Source: an uncultured Clostridia bacterium (lineage in GTDB: Bacteria; Bacillota; Clostridia; RGIG6154). Taken from it: a DNA stretch of 12,410 nt. The translations under genes and the position numbers were made by a program. Location: positions 1 to 12,410 of the forward strand of contig CAKSDT010000052.1 in assembly GCA_934446135.1 (NCBI GenBank), read 5' to 3'. This document shows positions 1 to 7,040 of this stretch, in pieces (positions within the stretch are counted from its first letter, which is position 1; the number at the start of each line of letters is the position of its first letter). The notes beneath the pieces are model-generated. The model had not been told where the DNA came from. It made no database searches and saw only the letters and a program-made list of their open reading frames with translations.

Positions 1-338
1 GCCAATGTAAGAATAATATTTCCAAAAGGAATCATAACTTTAGCAGCATTTACCATTGCGATGTATGTAGAAAAACTCAGCATCAATGATATAAATAACA
101 CGATTCTTGAGCACTTTTTAAAATTCAGACTGACAAAACTTTTGTAATCATTAATGTTATATTTTATCAATTTTAAATATAACAAATATGGGAGCAGTAC
201 AAACATAATACTGTTAAACATTATAGAAATAACAGTGTACTTGATATCAAAAAATATTTGAATTTCTTTTCCTGATGCAAATGCAGCACCGATAATTGCA
301 GATATAACAACAAATGAAGATTTAATAATAATTATCAC
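1..338 (-). CDS. YkvI-like integral membrane protein, N-terminal part (runs off the window)
   Basis: The reverse strand is open from a GTG at 338 to the window edge, giving about 112 residues with no stop. The protein is strongly hydrophobic. An N-terminal segment is followed by IGAAFASGKEIQIFF at about residues 15-29, and at least two more membrane segments follow (about 33-55 and 77-97). The G-A-x-F-A-S-G-x-E-I-x-x-F-F pattern is what I associate with the YkvI family (COG3949), predicted polytopic membrane proteins related to amino-acid/cation transporters. Substrate and function are unknown. GTG is the only standard start between the upstream in-frame stop (359-357) and the conserved motif, but no Shine-Dalgarno sequence is visible before it, so the start is tentative. 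The gene is divergent from argG and the two share a 177-bp intergenic region. The family assignment is from memory of motif similarity; that it is a real gene is more certain than its family. Confidence 0.72.
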   Translation of the reverse strand, partial: MIIIIKSSFVVISAIIGAAFASGKEIQIFFDIKYTVISIMFNSIMFVLLPYLLYLKLIKYNINDYKSFVSLNFKKCSRIVLFISLMLSFSTYIAMVNAAKVMIPFGNIILTL

Positions 339-357
339 CGTTAAAATATATGCGAGT

Positions 358-375
358 TATGAAATAATATGCAAA
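358..375. promoter_or_regulatory. Candidate ArgR/AhrC operator (ARG box 1)
   Basis: The imperfect palindrome TATGAAATAATATGCAAA fits the relaxed ARG-box pattern TNTGNATWWWWATNCANA with one mismatch. Against the stricter consensus with TGAAT and ATTCA half-sites it has two mismatches. It lies 20 bp upstream of the GTG of the divergent YkvI-like gene and about 77 bp upstream of the argG -35 element. ArgR/AhrC proteins are arginine-responsive regulators that bind such 18-bp sites upstream of arg genes. The assignment is inference: AT-rich DNA produces partial matches easily, and no argR gene is in the window. Confidence 0.4.
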
Positions 376-397
376 ATAATAAATAAATAACCTGTTT

Positions 398-415
398 TTT
401 TGATATTTATGCAAA
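398..415. promoter_or_regulatory. Candidate ArgR/AhrC operator (ARG box 2)
   Basis: TTTTGATATTTATGCAAA fits the relaxed ARG-box pattern TNTGNATWWWWATNCANA with one mismatch, at the G of the left half-site. The stricter consensus gives three mismatches. Its start is 40 bp from that of the first candidate, roughly four helical turns, so both would face the same side of the DNA. It ends 37 bp before the argG -35 element. The position would suit upstream regulation of argG or control of the divergent gene. It is weaker than box 1 on its own and is supported mainly by the pairing. Confidence 0.33.
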
Positions 416-452
416 AAAATACAAAAAATATTAAAAAAATTTCAATTATCTA

Positions 453-480
453 TTGACATTTAGGTTATAAATGCTATAAT
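453..480 (+). promoter_or_regulatory. argG-argH promoter (sigma-A type, extended -10)
   Basis: There is a perfect TTGACA at 453-458 and a perfect TATAAT at 475-480, with a 16-bp spacer. A TG dinucleotide at 472-473 gives an extended -10 (TGCTATAAT). Transcription would start near 487, leaving a leader of only about 30 nt before the argG ATG. That is too short for a riboswitch or T-box, so control would be at initiation, for example by ArgR at the candidate boxes upstream. Confidence 0.88.
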
Positions 481-515
481 GTAGAAGAAAATAATGAAAG
501 TTAGGAGTATTTGAA

Positions 516-1739
516 ATGAAAAAAACATACAAAAAAGTTGTACTTGCATATTCGGGCGGTCTTGACACATCTATAATTATTCCGTGGCTTAAGGAAAACT
601 ATGACAATTGTGAAGTAATTGCAGTTGCCGCAGATGTTGGTCAAAATTCAGAACTTGAAGGTCTTGAAGAAAAAGCAATCAAAACCGGTGCAAGTAAATT
701 ATACAATGAAGATTTGAAAAAAGAATTTGTTGAAGATTATATTTGGCCTACTCTTAAAGCGGGTGCAAAATATGAAGGATATTTGCTCGGAACATCTTTT
801 GCCCGTCCTCCTATAGCAAAAAGACTTGTTGAAATAGCACATAAAGAGGGGGCAGATGCAATTTGTCACTGCTGCACAGGCAAGGGTAACGATCAGGTTC
901 GTTTCGAACTTAGTATTAAAGCATTTGACCCTGAACTTGATATAATTGCTCCGTGGCGTATTTGGGATATAAAATCTAGGGATGATGAAATTGATTATGC
1001 TGAATCACACAACATCCCTCTTAAAATAACAAGGGAAACTAACTATTCAAAAGATAAGAACTTATGGCATTTATCACATGAAGGACTTGATTTGGAAAAT
1101 CCGCTTAATGAGCCTGATTTTGATAAAATTCTCGAACTCGGTGTTTCCCCGGAAAAAGCACCTGATAAACCTACTTACATAACAATTCATTTTGAAAAAG
1201 GAATTCCTACAAAATTGGACGGCAAAGAACTCGGCAGTGTAGAGATGGTTGAAAAACTTAATGAACTTGGCGGAAAGAATGGAATAGGCATATATGATGT
1301 AGTTGAAAACCGTCTTGTTGGAATGAAGAGCAGGGGGGTTTATGAAACACCCGGCGGAACAATTCTTTATCATGCACATGAGGTTCTTGAAACATTGTGT
1401 TTAGACAAAGAAACATCGCATTTTAAACAGACAGTTGCTCAAAAAATGGCGGACCTCGTATATAACGGACAGTGGTTTACACCGCTGTGTAAGGCAATTT
1501 GTGCCTTTGTTGATGAAACACAGAAGACAGTTACCGGTGATGTAAAACTTAAACTTTACAAAGGTAACATTATAAATGCCGGAGTAACAAGTGATTATAC
1601 ACTTTATGATGAAACTACTGCGTCATTTGGTGAAGATGATGATTACAATCAAGCAGATGCACAGGGCTTTATTAATTTATTTGGACTTCCTATCGCGGAA
1701 AAAGCAAAATTAGATAAAAAAGCAGGTAGAAAAATATAG
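516..1739 (+). CDS. argG: Argininosuccinate synthase
   Basis: This enzyme joins citrulline and aspartate at the cost of ATP to form argininosuccinate, the penultimate step of arginine synthesis, in the cytoplasm. The 407-residue length is normal for the family. The N-terminal ATP pyrophosphatase loop AYSGGLDTS is at residues 11-19. The family block YLLGTSFARPPIAK is at 89-102, TGKGNDQVRFE at 121-131, and the SKDKNLWHLSHEG segment at 178-190. The ATG start has AGGAG at 503-507 with an 8-nt spacer. Residue 119 is Cys, giving HCCTGKGND, where the family usually has Gly (HGxTGKGND); this is a mild oddity next to the active site. argG lies 15 nt ahead of argH and is clearly co-transcribed with it. 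Confidence 0.97.
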   Translation: MKKTYKKVVLAYSGGLDTSIIIPWLKENYDNCEVIAVAADVGQNSELEGLEEKAIKTGASKLYNEDLKKEFVEDYIWPTLKAGAKYEGYLLGTSFARPPIAKRLVEIAHKEGADAICHCCTGKGNDQVRFELSIKAFDPELDIIAPWRIWDIKSRDDEIDYAESHNIPLKITRETNYSKDKNLWHLSHEGLDLENPLNEPDFDKILELGVSPEKAPDKPTYITIHFEKGIPTKLDGKELGSVEMVEKLNELGGKNGIGIYDVVENRLVGMKSRGVYETPGGTILYHAHEVLETLCLDKETSHFKQTVAQKMADLVYNGQWFTPLCKAICAFVDETQKTVTGDVKLKLYKGNIINAGVTSDYTLYDETTASFGEDDDYNQADAQGFINLFGLPIAEKAKLDKKAGRKI

Positions 1740-1754
1740 TTTTAGGAGGTATAT

Positions 1755-3131
1755 ATGAAACTTTGGACAGGAAGATTTACAAAAGAAACTGACGAAAGAG
1801 TAAATTCCTTCAACTCCTCTCTACCTTTTGATTGCAGAATGTATGAGCAGGATATAAAAGGAAGTCTTGCTCATGCAGAAATGCTTTGTGTTCAGAAAAT
1901 AATATCAGCAGATGATTTTGAAAAAATTAATGATGGGTTATTATCTATCCTTGATGATATAAAATCAGGTAAATTAAAGTTTGATAACGGTGCTGAAGAT
2001 ATACATACTTTTGTAGAGGAAGAATTGACCCATAGAATTGGTGATGCGGGCAAAAGGCTTCATACAGCGAGAAGCAGAAACGATCAGGTTGCACTTGATG
2101 TAAGAATGAATGTTTTAGAAAGTACGGAAAAAATAATTTCCGACATAAAATGTTTGATTGAAACAATAATAAATAAGGCAGAAGAAAACAGTGATACTGT
2201 AATGCCGGGGTACACGCACTTGCAGCGTGCTCAGCCTATCACATTCGGACATCATCTTATGGCATATGTATGGATGTTGATTAGAGATATGGAGAGACTG
2301 TCTGAACTGGAGAAAAGAATTAAGGTTCTGCCGCTCGGAAGTTGTGCCCTCGCCGGTACCACTTATCCTATTGACAGGCAGTTTGTTTGTGATAAACTTG
2401 GTTTTGAGAAAGTTTGTGAAAATAGCCTTGATGGGGTTTCAGACCGTGATTTTTTAATTGAACTTGCTTCTTCAATATCACTTATTATGATGCACTTATC
2501 AAGATTTTCTGAGGAAATAATAATGTGGTGCAGTTGGGAGTTTAAATTTATCGAACTTGATGACGGATTTTCCACAGGTTCCAGCATTATGCCACAAAAG
2601 AAAAATCCGGATATAACCGAACTTATAAGGGGAAAAACCGGCAGGGTTTATGGCAATCTTATGTCACTTTTGACTGTTATGAAAGGAATCCCTCTTGCTT
2701 ATAATAAAGATATGCAGGAGGACAAGGAAGCAATCTTTGATTCGATAGACACAGTGACAGAATGTATAGAAACATTTATACCTATGTTTGATACTATGAC
2801 AGTTTTAAAAGCCAATATGAGAAAAGCTGCGGCTAAGGGCTTTATAAACGCGACTGACCTTGCCGACTATTTAACAAAAAAAGGAATGCCGTTCAGGGAT
2901 TCATACAAAATTTCAGGATCTGTCGTTGCATATTGTGTTAAAAATAACAAAACTATTGAAGAACTGCCGATGGATGTGCTCAAAGAATTTTCCGAGATTT
3001 TCAGCAGTGATGTGTATGATGCAATTAGCCTGGAAACTTGCGTTAAAAACAGAACATCGGAGGGCGGACCTTCGCAAAAATCTGTTTTGGTTCAAATTTC
3101 AAAGGCAAAAAAAGAATTGTTAAAATATTAA
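1755..3131 (+). CDS. argH: Argininosuccinate lyase
   Basis: This enzyme cleaves argininosuccinate to arginine and fumarate, the last step of arginine synthesis. It acts as a cytoplasmic homotetramer of the fumarase/aspartase superfamily. The 458-residue length is typical. The start MKLWTGRF is characteristic. The conserved blocks are TARSRNDQV at residues 104-112, GYTHLQRAQP at 152-161 (with the catalytic-region histidine, His155) and the superfamily signature GSSIMPQKKNP at 275-285, which carries the catalytic serine on its mobile loop. The ribosome site AGGAGG lies just before the ATG. The gene is second in a two-gene operon and is followed within 5 nt by an intrinsic terminator, so transcription appears to end here. 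Confidence 0.97.
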   Translation: MKLWTGRFTKETDERVNSFNSSLPFDCRMYEQDIKGSLAHAEMLCVQKIISADDFEKINDGLLSILDDIKSGKLKFDNGAEDIHTFVEEELTHRIGDAGKRLHTARSRNDQVALDVRMNVLESTEKIISDIKCLIETIINKAEENSDTVMPGYTHLQRAQPITFGHHLMAYVWMLIRDMERLSELEKRIKVLPLGSCALAGTTYPIDRQFVCDKLGFEKVCENSLDGVSDRDFLIELASSISLIMMHLSRFSEEIIMWCSWEFKFIELDDGFSTGSSIMPQKKNPDITELIRGKTGRVYGNLMSLLTVMKGIPLAYNKDMQEDKEAIFDSIDTVTECIETFIPMFDTMTVLKANMRKAAAKGFINATDLADYLTKKGMPFRDSYKISGSVVAYCVKNNKTIEELPMDVLKEFSEIFSSDVYDAISLETCVKNRTSEGGPSQKSVLVQISKAKKELLKY

Positions 3132-3135
3132 TGCT

Positions 3136-3169
3136 AATATGCTTTGCATGGGCAAAGCATATTTTTTTT
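3136..3169 (+). terminator. Intrinsic terminator of the argG-argH operon
   Basis: A perfect 12-bp stem (AATATGCTTTGC at 3136-3147 pairing with GCAAAGCATATT at 3152-3163) has a 4-nt ATGG loop. An uninterrupted run of T follows to 3169. It begins 4 nt after the argH stop codon and ends before the recA promoter, so it separates the arginine operon from the recA operon. Confidence 0.93.
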
Positions 3170-3178
3170 AATTTCTTG

Positions 3179-3207
3179 TTGAAATGTATTGTAATTTATG
3201 TTAAAAT
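3179..3207 (+). promoter_or_regulatory. Promoter of the recA-recX-rimO-pgsA-acpP-rnc-smc-ftsY operon
   Basis: TTGAAA at 3179-3184 and TAAAAT at 3202-3207 are separated by 17 bp, with TG at 3199-3200 giving an extended -10. Transcription would start near 3214, about 54 nt before the recA ATG. No Bacillus/Clostridium-type LexA box (CGAAC-N4-GTTCG pattern) is visible between the terminator and recA. This is the only convincing promoter seen ahead of the downstream genes. Confidence 0.72.
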
Positions 3208-3267
3208 AATAAATAATTGTGTAGGTATAATTAAAATTTTAACTGATTGAAAGATGAGGTTTTAATA

Positions 3268-4308
3268 ATGAGTGAAGAAAAACAAAAGGCACTTCAAAAT
3301 GCTTTGAAGCAAATTGAAAAACAGTTTGGAAGAGGTGCAGTTATGAAATTGGGCGAGAATACCCATTTTAATATTGACACTATATCTACAGGCATACTGA
3401 GCCTTGATGCCGCACTTGGAGTTGGCGGACTTCCAAAGGGCAGAATTATTGAAATTTTCGGACCGGAATCTTCCGGTAAAACGACTGTATCTTTAAGCAT
3501 AATTGCATCTGCCCAGAAAAATGGCGGTGAAGTTGCTTTTATTGACGCAGAACATGCGTTAGATCCTGAATATGCTAAATCTCTTGGCGTAGATATTGAT
3601 AATCTTTTGGTTTCACAGCCGGATACCGGTGAAGATGCTTTGGAAATCACCGAATCACTTGTAAGAAGCGGTGCGATAGATGTTATTGTAATAGACTCTG
3701 TTGCTGCACTTGTTCCAAAATCTGAAATTGAGGGTGTAATGGGTGATTCTCATGTCGGTCTTCATGCCAGACTTATGTCGCAAGCACTTAGGAAACTTGC
3801 GGGTATTATTAATAAGTCAAATACGATAGCAATTTTTATAAACCAACTTCGTGAAAAAGTCGGAGTTATTTACGGAAACCCCGAAGTTACAACCGGTGGT
3901 CGTGCATTGAAATTCTATTCCACTATAAGAATGGAAGTACGAAGAGCCGAAACTCTTAAAAACGGCAGCGAGGCAATAGGAGCCAGAACAAAAGTAAAAA
4001 TTGTCAAAAATAAAGTTGCACCGCCTTTCAAGGAGGCACAGTTCGATATAATGTTCGGGCAGGGAATTTCAAAAGAGAGCATTGTTCTTGATTATGCCGT
4101 TGATAGAGATATTGTCTTGAAGGCAGGAGCATGGTTTTCTTATGGGGACATTCGTTTAGGACAAGGCAGAGATGCGGCAAAATCATTCTTGGCGGAACAC
4201 CCTGAAATTTTTGCCGAAATTGATGCAAAGATAAGGGCAAAACTAAAAGAAGACAGAGAAACAGAAAACGAATCCAATGCACCTAAAGATGAAAAAGTTG
4301 AAGAATAA
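3268..4308 (+). CDS. recA: Recombinase RecA
   Basis: RecA forms ATP-dependent filaments on single-stranded DNA, drives homologous strand exchange and, where an SOS system exists, stimulates LexA self-cleavage. The product is 346 residues, a normal length. The Walker A motif GPESSGKTT is at 65-73, the catalytic-glutamate segment FIDAEHALDP at 91-100 and Walker B VIVIDS at 139-144. The L2 DNA-binding loop region runs from INQLREKVG to TTGGRALKFY (about 191-217). The tail is acidic and Lys/Glu-rich, as usual. I chose the ATG at 3268, which has GAGG at 3256-3259 with an 8-nt spacer. An in-frame TTG at 3247 would add seven residues not typical of RecA. The gene starts the long operon and overlaps recX. 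Confidence 0.97.
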   Translation: MSEEKQKALQNALKQIEKQFGRGAVMKLGENTHFNIDTISTGILSLDAALGVGGLPKGRIIEIFGPESSGKTTVSLSIIASAQKNGGEVAFIDAEHALDPEYAKSLGVDIDNLLVSQPDTGEDALEITESLVRSGAIDVIVIDSVAALVPKSEIEGVMGDSHVGLHARLMSQALRKLAGIINKSNTIAIFINQLREKVGVIYGNPEVTTGGRALKFYSTIRMEVRRAETLKNGSEAIGARTKVKIVKNKVAPPFKEAQFDIMFGQGISKESIVLDYAVDRDIVLKAGAWFSYGDIRLGQGRDAAKSFLAEHPEIFAEIDAKIRAKLKEDRETENESNAPKDEKVEE

Positions 4309-4927
4309 TACGGTTACATCGATAGAACCTCAGGTTAAATCTAAAGATAGATTCTCGGTTTTTATTGACGGAGAGTTTGCTTTTGGTATCAGTGATTTTG
4401 ATTTATACAACTTAAAAATCAGAGTAGGAGATACCATAGACGAATACAGAATGAAAGAAATTGAAAATGTGATTTCTGTTGACAAGTGCAAAAATTATGC
4501 AGTAAATCTTGTGTCAAAAAAGATGTATACAAAAAAAGAAATAACCGATAAAATGACAAACAAGGGTTATTCTTTGACTGCCGTTTCGGAGATCTTGGAT
4601 ATTCTTGAGGAATACGGTTACATAAACGATGAAGTTTTTGCAAAACTTTATGTTAAGGAATACGGAAGAAAGTACGGTGCGACTAAGATTAAGTTTTCGC
4701 TTAAATTAAAAGGAATTCCGGATGAAATCATTGAAGAAAGTTTGGCAGATTTTGACAACAGAGATCAACTCGCTGATTTAATCAGACATAAATCGAAGGT
4801 TAATTTGAATGACTATAAGGAGTATTCAAAGATAATGCGGAGTTTTATGTCAAAGGGGTTTTCTTTTGATGAGGTTAAAGAGTGTCTCGACATCGTAAAA
4901 AAGGAGCGTGATGTGAGTGAAATATAA
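4277..4927 (+). CDS. recX: Regulatory protein RecX
   Basis: RecX binds RecA filaments and modulates, usually restrains, recombinase activity. Up to 216 residues are encoded. The N-terminal beta-type segment RFSVFIDGEFAFGIS is followed by tandem three-helix repeats, including KKEITDKMTNKGYS and a repeat ending EEYGYINDEVFAKLYV, which is diagnostic for the family. Position immediately after recA supports the call. The start is uncertain: ATG codons at 4277 and 4289, and a TTG at 4298, all lie inside the recA 3' end, and none has a clear Shine-Dalgarno sequence, so translation is probably coupled to recA. With the 4277 start the overlap with recA is 32 nt. The 3' end overlaps rimO by 11 nt. Confidence 0.9.
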   Translation: MHLKMKKLKNNTVTSIEPQVKSKDRFSVFIDGEFAFGISDFDLYNLKIRVGDTIDEYRMKEIENVISVDKCKNYAVNLVSKKMYTKKEITDKMTNKGYSLTAVSEILDILEEYGYINDEVFAKLYVKEYGRKYGATKIKFSLKLKGIPDEIIEESLADFDNRDQLADLIRHKSKVNLNDYKEYSKIMRSFMSKGFSFDEVKECLDIVKKERDVSEI

Positions 4928-6254
4928 AAAAGTTACATTAGTTTCTTTGGGTTGTGCTAAAAATTTAACAGATTCTGAGGTAATGCTTTCAAAACTTAGC
5001 AAAGCAGGATATGAGATTACAAATGTTGATTCTGAAGCGGAAATTGCAATTGTTAATACTTGCTGTTTTATTGACAGTGCCAAACAAGAATCTATTGATG
5101 CCATATTAGATGTGGCTAAGAATAAGATTGACGGCAAACTTAAACTGCTGATTGTTGCGGGCTGCATGGGTGAACGATTTAAAGATGAGGTGCTTTCAGA
5201 ACTCCCGGAAGTTGATGGAGTTTGCGGAACGGGAGATTTTGCCGATATATGTTCGATAATAGAAAAGTGTGAGCAGGAACGGGGTGTATATGCCAGCGGA
5301 TGTTTAAATGCACCTTTAGATGAGGATGAGAGAATTCTTGCAACACCTTCGTATACTGCGTATCTTAAAATTGCAGAAGGGTGCAGTAATCATTGCACAT
5401 ATTGTGTTATCCCGTCGGTCAGAGGAAAATACAGAAGCAGACCGCTGGAAGGCATAATTACTGAAGCAAAGAAATTAGCAAAAAACGGTGTTAAGGAACT
5501 TATACTTATAGCACAGGATACTTCATGTTACGGAAAAGACCTCGGAGAAGAAATTACTTTAGTTACACTTTTGAGAAAACTGTCTGAGATTGAAGGTTTG
5601 AAATGGATAAGAGTTCATTATCTTTATCCTGAGGAAATCACTGATGAACTTATTGATGAATTTGCTGAAAATTCAAAAATAGTTAATTATTTTGATATAC
5701 CAATTCAGCATATAAATAACAGAATACTAAAATTGATGGCAAGAAGAACGGATAAAGGTTCAATAGAAACATTAATTGGAAAAATAAAGTCTAAGATGCC
5801 GGATGCAGTCCTCAGAACATCTTTGATTGTTGGATTTCCGACCGAAACTGAGCAGGAATTTTACGAATTGGTTTCATTTCTAAAAGAACACAAACTTCAA
5901 AGAGTTGGTGCTTTTCCGTACAGCAGAGAGGATGGTACGAAGGCTGCTTTAATGTCTGGGCAGGTAGATGATGATATCAAAAATTTGAGATGTGAAAAAA
6001 TTTCTGATTTGCAGTACGAAATTATGTCGGAATATGCAACCTCAAAAATAGGTACTGTTCAAACCGTTCTTGTTGAAGGATTTGACAGAATGATTAAGAT
6101 GTATTTTGGAAGGACATACGGGGAATCAGTGGATGTTGATCCAAAAGTGTTTATTAAATCGGAAACAAACATTAAGCAAGGAAGTTTTATTGATGTTTTA
6201 ATAACTGATGCTGTAGATGGTGATCTGATTGGTGAATATAAGGAGGAGTTGTAA
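4917..6254 (+). CDS. rimO: Ribosomal protein S12 methylthiotransferase RimO (radical SAM)
   Basis: RimO adds a methylthio group to the conserved aspartate of ribosomal protein S12, using two iron-sulfur clusters and S-adenosylmethionine. At 445 residues it has normal length. The N-terminal methylthiotransferase domain carries cluster-binding Cys13 (SLGCAKNLTDSE), Cys49 (NTCCFIDSA) and Cys83 (AGCMGERF). The radical-SAM motif is Cys156, Cys160 and Cys163 (EGCSNHCTYCVIPSVRG), and a TRAM-like domain occupies about 380-445. SLGCAKNL...DSE and IPSVRGKYRSRP favour RimO over its paralogue MiaB. The start is GTG at 4917 with AAGGAG at 4901-4906. It overlaps recX by 11 nt and shares its stop with the pgsA start (TAATG). 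Confidence 0.95.
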   Translation: MKYKKVTLVSLGCAKNLTDSEVMLSKLSKAGYEITNVDSEAEIAIVNTCCFIDSAKQESIDAILDVAKNKIDGKLKLLIVAGCMGERFKDEVLSELPEVDGVCGTGDFADICSIIEKCEQERGVYASGCLNAPLDEDERILATPSYTAYLKIAEGCSNHCTYCVIPSVRGKYRSRPLEGIITEAKKLAKNGVKELILIAQDTSCYGKDLGEEITLVTLLRKLSEIEGLKWIRVHYLYPEEITDELIDEFAENSKIVNYFDIPIQHINNRILKLMARRTDKGSIETLIGKIKSKMPDAVLRTSLIVGFPTETEQEFYELVSFLKEHKLQRVGAFPYSREDGTKAALMSGQVDDDIKNLRCEKISDLQYEIMSEYATSKIGTVQTVLVEGFDRMIKMYFGRTYGESVDVDPKVFIKSETNIKQGSFIDVLITDAVDGDLIGEYKEEL

Positions 6255-6694
6255 TGACTATTTCAAACAAACTTACAATTTTCAGAATACTTCTTGTTCC
6301 GTTTTTTGTATGGTTTATGATAAGTTCGGTTCCAAATGCGAACTTATATGCAGTAGGCTTTTTTATTCTTGCATCCGTAACAGATTTTCTGGATGGGTAT
6401 CTTGCGAGAAAAAGAAATGAAATTACAGATTTCGGCAAATTTCTTGACCCGATTGCTGATAAAATACTTGTTATATCAGCCCTTGTGTGTCTTGTTGAGA
6501 GAAATTTAGTTCCGTCGTGGGCTGTAATAATAATTATAGCGAGGGAATTTATTGTTTCGGGACTCAGAATGTCTGCCGCCTCAAAAAATATTGTAATTGC
6601 GGCTGATAAATTGGGTAAAATGAAAACTGTGGTTCAGATGATAGCCATAATACATTTAATTATGGGCATTTCTATAAAATTTGTAAATAAATAA
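6254..6694 (+). CDS. pgsA: CDP-diacylglycerol-glycerol-3-phosphate 3-phosphatidyltransferase, truncated by an in-frame stop
   Basis: PgsA makes phosphatidylglycerol phosphate from CDP-diacylglycerol and glycerol-3-phosphate, the committed step to phosphatidylglycerol, in the membrane. The start NKLTIFRILLVP is typical. The CDP-alcohol phosphotransferase motif DxxDGxxAR(x8)GxxxDxxxD is complete (Asp44, Asp47, Gly48, Arg52, Gly61, Asp65, Asp69). Five hydrophobic segments are visible at about 9-25, 31-43, 70-83, 86-103 and 124-142. The protein stops at 146 residues, whereas family members usually have about 180 and six helices. The missing part is present in frame after the TAA at 6692-6694 (see the next feature). 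The ATG overlaps the rimO stop (TAATG), with AGGAGGAG at 6241-6248. Gene identity is secure; whether this short form is functional or real is not. Confidence 0.92.
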   Translation: MTISNKLTIFRILLVPFFVWFMISSVPNANLYAVGFFILASVTDFLDGYLARKRNEITDFGKFLDPIADKILVISALVCLVERNLVPSWAVIIIIAREFIVSGLRMSAASKNIVIAADKLGKMKTVVQMIAIIHLIMGISIKFVNK

Positions 6695-6799
6695 TACATA
6701 CCTGATTTTTTGTTTTATTTTGCGGTAGTACTTACAATACTATCCGGTATATCATATTTGGTAAAAGGAATTGAAATTTTAAAGGAGGATAAACAATGA
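6695..6799 (+). other. pgsA: In-frame continuation of pgsA after the stop codon (lost sixth membrane helix)
   Basis: Directly after the TAA at 6692-6694 the same frame stays open for 34 codons and ends in TGA at 6797-6799. It reads YIPDFLFYFAVVLTILSG, then a second half ending YLVKGIEILKEDKQ: a hydrophobic helix followed by a charged tail, as expected for the PgsA C-terminus. With the stop counted as one residue the whole protein would be 181 residues, the usual size. The terminal TGA overlaps the acpP ATG as ATGA, matching the tight overlaps elsewhere in this operon. No ATG or GTG lies in this stretch, and its only in-frame TTG (6710) has no ribosome site, so independent translation is unlikely. 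An imperfect hairpin at 6723-6746 is too weak to interpret. Confidence 0.85.
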
Positions 6800-7023
6800 T
6801 CTTTGAAAAAGTACAGGAAGTTATAGCGGAGCAGACAGGAATTGATAAGTCACAAATAACTATGGAATCGACATTTGACGAACTAAATATTGACTCTTTA
6901 GATATGGTTGAACTTGTTATGGCACTTGAAGAAGAATACAATGTTGAAATTGACGAAGATGCTGCTGATAAGATTAAAACAATCGGTGATGTTGTTGATT
7001 ACATTTCCAAGATCAGTAAATAG
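6796..7023 (+). CDS. acpP: Acyl carrier protein
   Basis: This is the small acidic carrier that holds fatty-acid intermediates as thioesters on a 4'-phosphopantetheine arm. At 75 residues it has typical length. The attachment site is Ser34 in NIDSLDMVEL, the DSL motif at the start of helix II. Helix II continues MVELVMALEEEYNVEIDEDAADKIKTIGDVVDYI, as in the family. The ATG has a strong AAAGGAGGA ribosome site at 6781-6789, which lies inside the 3' continuation of pgsA. acpP ahead of rnc, smc and ftsY is a widespread Firmicutes arrangement. plsX and the fab genes that often flank acpP are absent here, and pgsA takes the upstream place. Confidence 0.96.
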   Translation: MIFEKVQEVIAEQTGIDKSQITMESTFDELNIDSLDMVELVMALEEEYNVEIDEDAADKIKTIGDVVDYISKISK

Positions 7024-7040
7024 GTAAGGGGTGCTGTTTT

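Noticed and set aside
339..460. A leftward promoter for the YkvI-like gene
   Set aside because: Several TTG-rich and TAT-rich hexamers occur in this AT-rich stretch, but none forms a convincing -35/-10 pair, so I did not call one.
481..515. Riboswitch, T-box or attenuator ahead of argG
   Set aside because: The leader is only about 30 nt and contains no hairpin.
3247..3267. Upstream TTG that would extend RecA by seven residues
   Set aside because: The ATG at 3268 has a well-placed GAGG and gives the usual RecA N-terminus. The extension covers that ribosome site.
6692..6694. TAA as a reassigned sense codon
   Set aside because: argH, recA, recX, rimO and smc all end normally at TAA with the next gene placed as expected, so TAA is a stop in this organism.
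6692..6746. Programmed readthrough of the pgsA stop aided by the hairpin at 6723-6746
   Set aside because: The stem is short and bulged and starts about 28 nt after the stop. TAA followed by TAC is not a known leaky context. It is left only as an untested alternative.
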